Assembly (NCBI GenBank): GCA_002482805.1
Contig: DLGR01000022.1
Coordinates: 1-32,812, forward strand
DNA length: 32,812 nt
Direction: 5' to 3'
DNA from: Micavibrio sp. UBA7689
GTDB lineage: Bacteria; Pseudomonadota; Alphaproteobacteria; Micavibrionales; Micavibrionaceae
Both the position numbers and the translations under genes were made by a program. Position 1 is the stretch's first letter, and each line of letters begins with the position of its first letter. Shown here piece by piece: positions 14,927 to 22,567 of the stretch. The notes under the pieces are model-generated. The model was not told the DNA's origin and made no database searches. It saw only the letters and a list, made by a program, of their open reading frames with translations.

Positions 14927-15010
14927 ATACCTGAAAAGATATATTAGGTTAGCTTAATTTCCCAAAGGAACGAAGGGATGACACGGCGTTTTGCACAGAT
15001 TATGCGGCCG

Positions 15011-15415
15011 CTATGCAGCAAGCGCTTTGTGCGCCACGGAACGCAATTTTGCCTCGATTTGCAAGGGTGTAAAAGGTTTACGGATGTAACCGTCTACCCC
15101 GTAATTACGCGCCTCGATTACAGATTTCTGGTCACCGCGCCCCGTGATCATCATGAATGGCGTCTGGATTCCCGCCCCTCTGATCTGGCGTAAGAATTCT
15201 ATACCGGACATCGAAGGCATGTTCCAGTCGCACAAAATCAAATTGACGAAATCCACGAACGCACCATCAAGCAATTGCATGGCGGCGCGCGCATCGGGCG
15301 CTTCGAACACCTGCGTAATTCCGAGTTCAGTCAGTTGGTCTTTGAGTTGCATGCGCACTTCCGTCTGATCTTCGACGATCAGCACCTTCAAATTTTTTAA
15401 AACGGGGTCGATCAT
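15011..15415 (-). CDS. Single-domain CheY-like response regulator
   Basis: 134 residues from the ATG at 15415, chosen because GGAGGAGGG lies just upstream and because that ATG overlaps the kinase stop as ATGA. The protein is one receiver domain: acidic pair in LIVEDQTEV, phosphoacceptor Asp in LILCDWNMP, Thr in MMITGRGD, and the conserved Lys in IRKPFTP. There is no output domain, so it should act by protein contact or as a phosphotransfer intermediate, like CheY or DivK. The tight overlap with the hybrid kinase makes the two a likely pair. The target is unknown. Confidence 0.88.
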   Translation of the reverse strand: MIDPVLKNLKVLIVEDQTEVRMQLKDQLTELGITQVFEAPDARAAMQLLDGAFVDFVNLILCDWNMPSMSGIEFLRQIRGAGIQTPFMMITGRGDQKSVIEARNYGVDGYIRKPFTPLQIEAKLRSVAHKALAA

Positions 15416-16755
15416 GCCCTCCTCCATTGACCGGTGATTTTTTTCCAGTGCGCCTTCACATCGGAAGGCGCTTTCGCCATATCCTGAATAATGGAAACCA
15501 GCTTGTTGACATCAATCGGTTTTGGCATCATCAGTGCGTCTTCCGGCAATGACACGCGTGCCATATCACCGTTGGCGGGATAACCCGACATAAACATCAC
15601 TTGGGATTCAGGGCGTACGGATTTGAAAAGCTCCGCCAGCTTCACACCGTTCAAATCGGGCATCACCACATCGGTCAAAAGAAAATCAATCCCGCCTTCA
15701 TAATCTTCCTGTAGCGCGAGCGCTTCGTTTCCGTTCGAAGCCTTGATCACGGTTACACCCATATCTTCCAACGTGCCGCTTAAAATGTTCAACAGATCCG
15801 GCTCGTCTTCCGCAACCAATGCCGTAAGGCCATTCAGATCGCCTCTATCTTCGTTTTCGGATATTTCCTGAAAATCGGGTGCTCGCGCACTCAGCGGCAA
15901 TTGAATGGTGATCGATGTTCCGCTTCCTTCTTTCGTCAACACGCTTATATCCCCTTTCATATCTTTCACAAGGCCGTAAACCATGGAGAGACCAAGACCT
16001 GTTCCCTTCCCTTGATCCTTGGTAGTAAAAAACGGATCGAACATGCGCGCCTTCACTTCGGATTTCATGCCCATGCCCGTGTCAATCACGCGCAAAACCG
16101 CTCCCTCTTCGCCGCTTTTGCGCACTTCGACGATCAGATTGCCGCCGTCAGGCATGGCGTCGCGCGCATTGATGCAAAGATTGAGAAGTATCTGGCAAAT
16201 ATCGTCCCCCGGTACTTGCACGAACACATCGTCGTCGGTGCGTATGTTTAAGTTTATCGAAGCATCCATAAGCGGACGTAGCAAAGGTTCCTGATCGCGC
16301 ACCAATTGCCCGAGATCGACAACACTGTCCTTGATAATCTTGTGACGACCGAAGGTAAGAAGCTGGCTGGTCAGCGCCGCGCCGCGTTGCACCGCTTGCC
16401 CGATGCGTTCCAGATAATTCAACGTATCGTCGCGGTTCTCGATATGTTTTTTGGCCATCCGAGCATAGCCATCGATAATGGATAGGATGTTGTTGAAATC
16501 ATGCGCGACGCCGCCGGCGAGCTGGCCCAGCGATTCCAGTCTTTGCGCTTGAAAATACTGGCCTTCCATAATCTTGCTTTCGGATGTGTCTTCTACCACC
16601 ACAAGGCAGGCATTGATTTTTCGGCCATAGGGAATGAAATGGAAACGATGCCATGTCAGGCGGTCATCCTTTTTCTCTTCGACATCGTAATGCGATGTTT
16701 CGGGCCCTTCGAGGTAGTCGCCCATATCCTTTTCCACGCCAAACGCGCGGAACAT
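15412..16755 (-). CDS. Hybrid sensor histidine kinase, C-terminal part (HisKA-HATPase-receiver), CckA-like
   Basis: 447 residues from the first Met in frame, but this is the larger part of a longer gene split by the frameshift at 16833-16842. In order: end of a PAS domain; the H-box RLESLGQLAGGVAHDFNN with phosphoacceptor His about 85; the N-box LLNLCINARDAMPDGG (190-205); DTGMGM (225-230); FDPFFTT; GTGLGLS (251-257); then a receiver domain with EDE (about 316-318), phosphoacceptor Asp 362 in LLTDVVMP, and Lys 412. The AHDFNN H-box and attached receiver resemble CckA, the alphaproteobacterial cell-cycle kinase, but no transmembrane segment is seen, so a paralogue is equally possible. With its N-terminal piece restored the protein would be about 603 residues. 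It probably exchanges phosphate with the overlapping receiver gene. Confidence 0.85.
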   Translation of the reverse strand: MFRAFGVEKDMGDYLEGPETSHYDVEEKKDDRLTWHRFHFIPYGRKINACLVVVEDTSESKIMEGQYFQAQRLESLGQLAGGVAHDFNNILSIIDGYARMAKKHIENRDDTLNYLERIGQAVQRGAALTSQLLTFGRHKIIKDSVVDLGQLVRDQEPLLRPLMDASINLNIRTDDDVFVQVPGDDICQILLNLCINARDAMPDGGNLIVEVRKSGEEGAVLRVIDTGMGMKSEVKARMFDPFFTTKDQGKGTGLGLSMVYGLVKDMKGDISVLTKEGSGTSITIQLPLSARAPDFQEISENEDRGDLNGLTALVAEDEPDLLNILSGTLEDMGVTVIKASNGNEALALQEDYEGGIDFLLTDVVMPDLNGVKLAELFKSVRPESQVMFMSGYPANGDMARVSLPEDALMMPKPIDVNKLVSIIQDMAKAPSDVKAHWKKITGQWRRA

Positions 16756-16768
16756 ATCCTGCGCGGGT

Positions 16769-17224
16769 TTACCAAGCAGGTTGGTACAGGGTAATTGCAG
16801 AAATTCGCCGGCGCAACGATTGCAATAAACGATTTTTTTTTTGCGGACTGTTCAATTCTACCGTAATTAATCCCCACGGCATGATCTCCAACGCCACAGC
16901 CAGTCGCGACAAATGTGGATCTTCACGCAGCGGCATAAGGCGAAGCAGTGTGGCACCATCAGTCTTTTTAGAAAGGGTTTCGTATTTGTCCTCACCGATA
17001 CTCAAAACAGGCGACTCGCTGCCGGTACCGACAAGGCGAAGTATTTTCAAAAAAGCTTCATAGCTTTCGGGCTCGCGGCCTTCCGGATAACCTAAAGTTT
17101 TCAGAACGTCGCGCGCGGGTGCATTGGAATCTTGAAACGCGCCGTTGGCACCGAACACGAAGACAGGTTCGTCCAAACCGTCGATAAATGCATTATGCAA
17201 TTTGCTTTTTGCAGAAAAGATCAT
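16769..17224 (-). pseudogene. N-terminal PAS part of the frameshifted hybrid kinase
   Basis: From the ATG at 17224 the frame encodes a PAS-like sensor segment (EPVFVFGANGAFQDSNAPA and the following about 100 residues). At the A10 run it shifts and ends after about 20 unrelated, Arg-rich residues (RLLQSLRRR...). Removing one A joins it to IVYCNRCAGEFLQL, a typical PAS 'VYCN' strand, and then to the kinase frame, giving one protein. An in-frame TTG at 17239 was rejected in favour of the ATG. As read, it is either a truncated protein, a sequencing error, or one product of slippage. It diverges from the YjbH-like gene. Confidence 0.7.
16833..16842 (-). other. A10 homopolymer at the kinase frameshift
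   Basis: Ten consecutive T on the plus strand (A10 in the gene). The upstream frame reads CCG CAA AAA AAA AAT. Nine A would put the PAS and kinase segments in one frame, as would twelve. Runs of this length slip during replication, transcription or sequencing. Confidence 0.8.
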
Positions 17225-17374
17225 GTTCTTTGGTCCCAATCATTGCAACCCATGGTTTTACTGTACAGGAAGGAAAAAAGCCTACAAGTGCTGCACCCAT
17301 TGGCTTTACACACGAACGTATATCCGACACACTATAAGCAATTGATTTTCCTTCATTACGGCAGGTTGTTCTTC

Positions 17375-19441
17375 TTGTCGCGTTCTTACATTTTTCATGC
17401 GCTTGTATTTCTATCCGCCTTTGCGCTTGCGGATAATTTGGCATGCGCCAACGAATCTTCCCCTTCCGTCAATTATATGGGCATGGTCGGATTCAACACC
17501 GTGCCATCCGCGCGTATGGATAAAGAAGGTACGGCACGCATAGGTGTATCTACGCTTGATCCGTACAACCACGCGTTCATAGGCATGCAGATTGCAAAGC
17601 CGCTCTACATAAACCTGCGCCAAAGTATGGAAGTATCCTCCGTCGGCGGTACGCCCGAATTTGTTTACCCCGGTATGGATGTCAAACTCCGCCTGATGGA
17701 AGAAGGACGCTACCGCCCCGAAATGTCGTTCGGCATGAACAGCGCATTGGGACATAAACGTTTTTCTTCGGAATATTTCGCCCTTTCCAAACGCGTGAAT
17801 GATTTTGATTTTACGGCCGGCGTGGCATGGGGGCGCTTGGGTAGTGGCGGCCATATCAAAAACCCGTTTTCCATTCTCTCGCACTTTGACAAAGACCGTG
17901 ATTTTTCCAGCGAAGACGCTGTCTCGTCTTCGGATTGGTTTACGGGCGAAGAAATCGGTTTCTTCGGTGGCGTCGAATATTTCACGCCCTTAAAAGGATT
18001 GTCGCTTAAGGCCGATTTCGGCGCGGATTCCTATGCGGCGGAAAAAACGTCCATTCCGGGTTTTGGCAAACCGTCCAACTGGAGCGTGGGATTCAATTAC
18101 GCCCCTACGGATTGGTTTGGATTTTCTACTTCGCTTGTCGGCGGCGATAAAGTGATGGCGCGTATTACGTTTCAGGACAATCTCTACAAATCCAACCGCA
18201 AATCTTGGAAAGACAATCCGCCCAAGACACAGAGTGATGGATGGCTTGATAAGCTATGGGCGCGTGTTCAGCGCGGCGGCGATGACGAAGGCTTCATGAA
18301 TATCAGCAAGCCGCGGCAAGAAGGTAGAAATTTCGAAAGCGTTTTGCATTTGAATGACTATCAACCATCAAGCATGCAAATCGGCCGCGCGGCCAAAAGA
18401 CTGCTAGGCGATGCTCCGAAAGACGTGCAGAGCATTACGATCATTCCCGTGCAAAACGGACTGGAAGGCAAATCCATGACATTCAGCCGCCGCGATCTGG
18501 AACAATCGATGCGTGGCACGGGAAGTCCCGAAGAAATCTGGCAGGATATTTCCTTCACCGATTCCGATCGTTCCGTATCCAAAAAGAAAAAGGTCCGCAA
18601 ATTCAAATTCCTGCCCGAATTACAGCTCAGTATGGAAGAAGAAACCACGCATTTGTATCGTGCCAGCGCTGTGATAGAGGAACAAAAGCAATGGTCGCAT
18701 GGATTTACGAGCGGGAGCGCGGTGCGTTTTAATCTCGCGGACAATTTCCACCGCCTTTACAAATTCCGCGACATCAATCTGAATTCCGTACGTTCTGATG
18801 CGGATTTTTTCACATACAACCGCGTCAATCTGGAACGCGGCTATCTAAGCTGGGCCAAAACCATTATCCCCGAATTCCATTTCGCCGCGACCGCAGGCTA
18901 TCTGGAGGAGATGTACGCAGGCTTTGGCGGTGAAGTGCTGTATCGCCCGTTCGATTCCCCTTTCGCGCTTGGCGTAGATGCGTGGAGTGTATATAAACGC
19001 GACCCGTTTACCCCGCTTGCTATGGGGATTTACGGTGAGCGCACCACCACAGGATTCGTAACCGGTTACTACGATATCCCCGATACGGATATCACAACCT
19101 ACGCCAAGATCGGACGTTTCCTCGGCAGTGATTTCGGCGTAAGCACGGGCATGGAAACGCAATTCGATTCCGGCGTGAAAGTGAAGGGTTATATCACCGC
19201 GACGAATGCGGATGACAAGGACATCTTCAATTCCGACCGCAACATCATCGGCGGGCTTTCTGTCTCTATACCATTAGGCGATATGCGCTTTATCCCCGAA
19301 GGTTCCGCCGCTACCGCCCGCTTGGAACCGATTGGCCGGGACGACGGGCAGATGCTGGACCGACCCGTCTCTCTTTACGAGACTACTGAACCAACGACGT
19401 ACCGCCACCTTGGCCGAAACTGGCAGGCGGTTCAGAATTGA
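17375..19441 (+). CDS. YjbH-like outer-membrane protein (DUF940), exopolysaccharide-associated
   Basis: About 688 residues from a TTG at 17375; E. coli YjbH has about 698. That start has AGG 9 bases upstream and gives a clean signal peptide (SRSYIFHALVFLSAFALA, cleaved near CANES). An ATG at 17252 would add about 40 residues of implausible leader, and longer in-frame extensions overlap the divergent kinase. The mature part opens with NYMGMVGFNTVPSARM, the family's typical start, followed by alternating Gly and aromatic beta-barrel strands. A charged insert of about 100 residues (around DRSVSKKKKVRKFKF) sits mid-protein. In E. coli YjbH is encoded with YjbEFG, an exopolysaccharide export operon; none of those partners is here. 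The 3' end overlaps the convergent dehydrogenase by 59 bases. Confidence 0.82.
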   Translation: MSRSYIFHALVFLSAFALADNLACANESSPSVNYMGMVGFNTVPSARMDKEGTARIGVSTLDPYNHAFIGMQIAKPLYINLRQSMEVSSVGGTPEFVYPGMDVKLRLMEEGRYRPEMSFGMNSALGHKRFSSEYFALSKRVNDFDFTAGVAWGRLGSGGHIKNPFSILSHFDKDRDFSSEDAVSSSDWFTGEEIGFFGGVEYFTPLKGLSLKADFGADSYAAEKTSIPGFGKPSNWSVGFNYAPTDWFGFSTSLVGGDKVMARITFQDNLYKSNRKSWKDNPPKTQSDGWLDKLWARVQRGGDDEGFMNISKPRQEGRNFESVLHLNDYQPSSMQIGRAAKRLLGDAPKDVQSITIIPVQNGLEGKSMTFSRRDLEQSMRGTGSPEEIWQDISFTDSDRSVSKKKKVRKFKFLPELQLSMEEETTHLYRASAVIEEQKQWSHGFTSGSAVRFNLADNFHRLYKFRDINLNSVRSDADFFTYNRVNLERGYLSWAKTIIPEFHFAATAGYLEEMYAGFGGEVLYRPFDSPFALGVDAWSVYKRDPFTPLAMGIYGERTTTGFVTGYYDIPDTDITTYAKIGRFLGSDFGVSTGMETQFDSGVKVKGYITATNADDKDIFNSDRNIIGGLSVSIPLGDMRFIPEGSAATARLEPIGRDDGQMLDRPVSLYETTEPTTYRHLGRNWQAVQN

Positions 19442-20570
19442 CGAGCGGCTTGCCGCCCATGAATTTTTCTTCGGCGAGTTTGTCGGCCGCTTCACCCGTG
19501 CCCAGATGATGCGCGGTAGCATAGGACAGAACATCCGTTACAGTCTGGCCGATGCGTTCGACATGGGCGACCATGCTTTCACGGCTGATCGTCAGATCCA
19601 TCGGGTTGTAACCCGATTTGCGGAAATATTCATACCCCACACAAATCACGCCGCCCGCATTGATCACGTAATCGGGCACGTAGAGAATTTTTTTGTCGAG
19701 CAATTGAATATCGTGGTGCGCTTTCAAAAGCTGGTTGTTCGCCGCGCCGGCGATAATATGCGCCTTTAATTTCGGAATGGTGTCGTCGTTCAAAACGCCG
19801 CCCATGGCGCAGGGAGAAAAAACTTCGGCTTCGATTTCATAAATTTCATCGGCACCGACGATGTGGCCGCCGCCGAGTTCTTCTTTTGCCGCCTTCAAAC
19901 GCGCCTCGTCGATATCGGTGATGAAAACTTCTACGCCGTCTTGTCTCAAGAGCTTGCACAGTTCAAGCCCCACAGCGCCGATACCCTGCACCGCAACCTT
20001 CAAACCCGAGAGCGTGTCGCCGCCGTAACGGTGATGCACGGCGGATTTGATGCCGTGATAACAACCCAGCGCGGTGAGTGGGGAAGGATTGCCGCCGAGT
20101 TCACCGAAATCCTTGCCGCGGAAATATTCAGGCGGCAGACCAGTGACATGTTCGGTGTGTTTGGAAATGGCGAGCATGTCTTCTTCGGTGGAACCGGAAT
20201 CTTCTGCCGTGATGTATTTTCCTTCGAAGCTTTCGACCGCTTCGCCCATGTCTTCCATGATCTCTTCGGTTTTGTCGCGTTTGTAATCGCCGATAATGAC
20301 GGCTTTGCCGCCGCCGAGCGGCAATCCCGCCATCGCGTTTTTATAGGTCATGCCGCGCGAAAGGCGCAGAACATCGGTAAGTGCCTCTTCTTCCGTGGCA
20401 TAGCGCTTCATGCGCAGACCGCCCAAAGATGGGCCCAGATTGGTGTTGTGGACGGAAATGATGCCGATCAAATCCGTATCGGGGCCGAGCAGAACGCGGC
20501 GCACCGTTTCGTGGTGGTCAAAGGAAACATTTTGTTCCAGCTGGGCCTTGTCGAGGTCTTTGAAAATCAT
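19383..20570 (-). CDS. Leucine dehydrogenase-like (Glu/Leu/Phe/Val dehydrogenase family)
   Basis: 395 residues. The family oxidatively deaminates branched-chain or aromatic L-amino acids with NAD+. Seen here: GGLRMKRY (50-57), TYKNA with Lys 77, GLPLGGGKAVI with Lys 89, TAED-SGST with the catalytic Asp region near 124, NAD-binding GIGAVG (196-201), SPCAMGGVLNDDTI, IAGAANNQL and YVPDYVINAGGVI. These fit the leucine/phenylalanine dehydrogenase branch better than glutamate dehydrogenase. The start follows AAGGGTGG. A C-terminal extension of about 25 residues (PPASFGQGGG) exceeds the usual length of about 364. Two direct repeats at 20643-20713 lie 70-140 bases upstream and could be regulator sites. 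The 3' end overlaps the YjbH-like gene tail to tail. Confidence 0.9.
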   Translation of the reverse strand: MIFKDLDKAQLEQNVSFDHHETVRRVLLGPDTDLIGIISVHNTNLGPSLGGLRMKRYATEEEALTDVLRLSRGMTYKNAMAGLPLGGGKAVIIGDYKRDKTEEIMEDMGEAVESFEGKYITAEDSGSTEEDMLAISKHTEHVTGLPPEYFRGKDFGELGGNPSPLTALGCYHGIKSAVHHRYGGDTLSGLKVAVQGIGAVGLELCKLLRQDGVEVFITDIDEARLKAAKEELGGGHIVGADEIYEIEAEVFSPCAMGGVLNDDTIPKLKAHIIAGAANNQLLKAHHDIQLLDKKILYVPDYVINAGGVICVGYEYFRKSGYNPMDLTISRESMVAHVERIGQTVTDVLSYATAHHLGTGEAADKLAEEKFMGGKPLVNSEPPASFGQGGGTSLVQ

Positions 20571-20642
20571 GATCCACCCTTCTTATTATAGTGTTCCCCC
20601 TTGTAAGGGGTATGGCCAGGGCAGATCAACCGTTTTTGGCCC

Positions 20643-20713
20643 GATCTATTAGTTCGTTTGACGAATTTTTTAACCGCGGGGGCGGATCCAATAGTTCGTT
20701 TGTCGTGTTTTTT
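20643..20713. promoter_or_regulatory. Direct repeat pair 42 bp apart upstream of the leucine dehydrogenase
   Basis: TAGTTCGTTTG occurs at 20650-20660 and again at 20692-20702. Each copy is preceded by GATC two to four bases earlier and followed by A/T-CG and a T-rich run. The 42-bp offset is close to four helical turns, placing both copies on one face of the DNA. Position and phasing suit binding by a multimeric regulator such as an Lrp/AsnC protein, but this is inference; no such gene is nearby. Confidence 0.4.
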
Positions 20714-20837
20714 CGTTTTACGATGGGAAAAGAGCAAAAACAGGGCGTATTTTGTGTGCGGCGGGCATACGGCCCCGCGCGTTATAAGCAACAAAATCAT
20801 GATAAGAGTATAGGATTATTTTCCTTAATAGTCAAGT

Positions 20838-21281
20838 TCAAACAGACGCCGCTTCTGTTACCAACCATACAAGCACAATATATCGCCCGATCTTTGCGAC
20901 CGATACCAGCAACAAAAAAACGGAGAAACGTTCTTTCATGACGCCTGCCATAACCGTGAGAGGATCACCGATAAAAGGAACCCAGCTGAGCAAGAGAGAC
21001 CAGCGCCCGTATTTTTTATAGAAGGCCTGCGCTCTTTCAAAAGATTTTTCCCGCACCGGAAACCATTTTTTGTTCCGGAAGCTTTCAACATAAACACCCA
21101 ACAGCCAATTCACACACGAGCCGAGAATATTGCCAGCACTTGCCACGGCAACCAGAACCCACACAGCAATATCGGTTTTTAAAATCAGCGCTGACAACAG
21201 GGCTTCGGATTGCGCGGGAAAAATAGTGGCCGCGGCAAACGCAACAAGAAACAAGCTTCCAAGAGAAAAAACAGCATTCAT
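20838..21281 (-). CDS. YqaA-type inner-membrane protein (DedA-related)
   Basis: 147 residues, the size of the YqaA family of small SNARE-associated/DedA-related membrane proteins. Three or four hydrophobic helices are visible. Typical features are GNILGSCVNWLLG, the amphipathic stretch ERAQAFYKKYGRWSLLLSW, and VPFIGDPLTVMAGVM, which matches the family's re-entrant VPxxGDP-AG motif. DedA relatives are proposed lipid flippases or transporters; YqaA itself has no assigned substrate. There is no strong Shine-Dalgarno sequence before the ATG. A terminator 44 bases upstream isolates it from rluD and the candidate RNA. Confidence 0.82.
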   Translation of the reverse strand: MNAVFSLGSLFLVAFAAATIFPAQSEALLSALILKTDIAVWVLVAVASAGNILGSCVNWLLGVYVESFRNKKWFPVREKSFERAQAFYKKYGRWSLLLSWVPFIGDPLTVMAGVMKERFSVFLLLVSVAKIGRYIVLVWLVTEAASV

Positions 21282-21324
21282 GATGGTTACAGAGCATATA
21301 GTTTTTTTGAAAAAGAGCGCGCAT

Positions 21325-21352
21325 GAAAAAACCGCCCTTTTTTAAGGGGCGG
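21325..21352 (-). terminator. Intrinsic terminator, minus strand
   Basis: On the minus strand CCGCCCCTT, an A-rich loop and AAGGGCGG are followed by six T (the A run at 21326-21331 on the plus strand). No protein gene ends close by: the nearest upstream stop is rluD, 190 bases away. It therefore ends either a long rluD 3' untranslated region or an independent small RNA. Confidence 0.8.
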
Positions 21353-21480
21353 TGAAGTTTCATGGGTACCAGATCGGTTAAGCAAAAAACTCGTGTGTAG
21401 GTTGGAGACCTAAAATTCTAAAAATTATTCCTTCGTCCTCTTAGCCGTACATCCCCGCATGACCAAGTGTTATACCTTAT
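21325..21480 (-). ncRNA. Candidate small RNA between rluD and the YqaA gene
   Basis: A promoter-like TTGCAC (21516-21511), an 18-base gap and TAATAT (21492-21487) on the minus strand predict a start near 21480. A strong intrinsic terminator ends at 21325, giving an RNA of about 155 bases. A small hairpin (TAGGT / ACCTA, 21398-21412) lies inside it. A micro-ORF of 11 codons (21460-21425, MRGCTAKRTKE) with a weak upstream ribosome-binding site is also present. It matches no RNA family I can recall. It could equally be a structured rluD 3' end. Confidence 0.35.
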
Positions 21481-21534
21481 ACTATTATATTATGTAAAAT
21501 TGTAGGTATTGTGCAAATTTGGGGCGAGAGGACG
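21434..21534. repeat. Nested imperfect inverted repeat downstream of rluD
   Basis: CGTCCTCT (21434-21441) pairs with AGAGGACG (21527-21534). The pairing continues inward with GCC/GGC after a bulge, CCAA (21463-21466) with TTGG (21519-21522), and ATACC (21472-21476) with GGTAT (21505-21509), around an AT-rich centre that contains TATAAT on the minus strand. The outer arm starts 8 bases past the rluD stop codon. It can fold as one long imperfect stem in RNA or act as a DNA dyad. Confidence 0.5.
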
Positions 21535-21541
21535 TGTTAAT

Positions 21542-22534
21542 CTATTGATTTAATAGAGAAATTAGGCCTTTGAGATCCTCCGGTATATCGGACGATAATT
21601 CCATTTCTTCGCCCGAAACGGGGTGGATGAAGTGGATTTCGGCGGCATGGAGGGCTTGGCGCGGGAAGGCCAATACGGTCTCTCTTGCGGACTCGTCATA
21701 GCCTCCACGGTTCATCAGGCTGCGCTGCTCTTGCGGAGGCAGGCCGTACAACTGGTCGCCCAAAAGCGGATGCCCCAGATGCTGCATATGGACGCGGATT
21801 TGATGGGTCCTGCCCGTCTGCAACTGGCACCGCACCAGCGAGGCGACATCGTTGAAAGTTTCCTCGCGCAGATAATGTGTGATGGCTTCGCGGCCCATCT
21901 TGTGTGAACGCACCGCCATTTTCACGCGCGCTTTTTGGTCGCGGCCTATCGGCACATTGATGGTGCCTTTGATGGGCGTGGGCATTTTCCACACCAAAGC
22001 CTGATAAATGCGCGATAAGGATCGATCCACCAGTTGGGAAGCTAGCCCGTTATGCGCGATATCGTTTTTTGCAACGACCATCAAACCCGATGTGTCTTTG
22101 TCCAAACGGTGCACTATGCCGGGGCGTTTTACGCCACCTATGCCGGAGAGAGTATCGCCGCAATGATAGAGGAGCGCCGAAACCAGCGTGCCGTTCTGAT
22201 TACCGGCACCCGGATGCACGACCATGCCGACGGCTTTGTTGATGACCAGCAAATCATCGTCTTCGTAAATAACATCGAGCGGGATATTTTCAGGCTGGGG
22301 CAGAGCTTCCACAGCTTCGGGCATCACAAGTCCGATGACATCGCCCGTGGAAACTTTACCCGATGCGTCATCGAACATGCGCCCGTTCACCGTGACTTGC
22401 CCGTCTTCGATCAAAACCTTCAAACGCGAACGCGAGACATTCTCCACAAGGTCCGCAAGAACCTTATCGAGCCTGCCGCCATTTTCCACGGTCACCGTGG
22501 TAACGGAATCATCGCTGTCGTCTATATCTGTCAT
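21542..22534 (-). CDS. rluD: Ribosomal large-subunit pseudouridine synthase, RluD type
   Basis: 330 residues. RluD converts uridines 1911, 1915 and 1917 of helix 69 in 23S rRNA to pseudouridine. An N-terminal S4 RNA-binding domain (GRLDKVLADL..VSRSRLKVLIEDGQVTVNG, about 20-51) precedes the RluA-family catalytic domain with HRLDKDTSG (142-150, catalytic Asp 145). LQTGRTHQIRVHMQHLGHPLLGD is also typical. The length matches E. coli RluD (326). The exact target within the RluA/C/D group is inferred from domain layout. It begins 33 bases after the secreted protein gene upstream and is probably co-transcribed with it. Confidence 0.92.
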   Translation of the reverse strand: MTDIDDSDDSVTTVTVENGGRLDKVLADLVENVSRSRLKVLIEDGQVTVNGRMFDDASGKVSTGDVIGLVMPEAVEALPQPENIPLDVIYEDDDLLVINKAVGMVVHPGAGNQNGTLVSALLYHCGDTLSGIGGVKRPGIVHRLDKDTSGLMVVAKNDIAHNGLASQLVDRSLSRIYQALVWKMPTPIKGTINVPIGRDQKARVKMAVRSHKMGREAITHYLREETFNDVASLVRCQLQTGRTHQIRVHMQHLGHPLLGDQLYGLPPQEQRSLMNRGGYDESARETVLAFPRQALHAAEIHFIHPVSGEEMELSSDIPEDLKGLISLLNQ

Positions 22535-22567
22535 GGGCGGGTTTCTAGCACATAAATGTGCAATATG

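Noticed and set aside
14967..14990. A second EcfG-like motif, GGAAC ... CGTT, on the plus strand
   Set aside because: The spacing is 15, not 16-17, and no plus-strand gene lies downstream; the DNA is the spacer and 3' end of minus-strand genes.
21085..21363. 92-codon minus-strand frame starting just upstream of the YqaA gene
   Set aside because: It runs through the terminator hairpin and then out of frame over the YqaA gene; its translation is a shadow.
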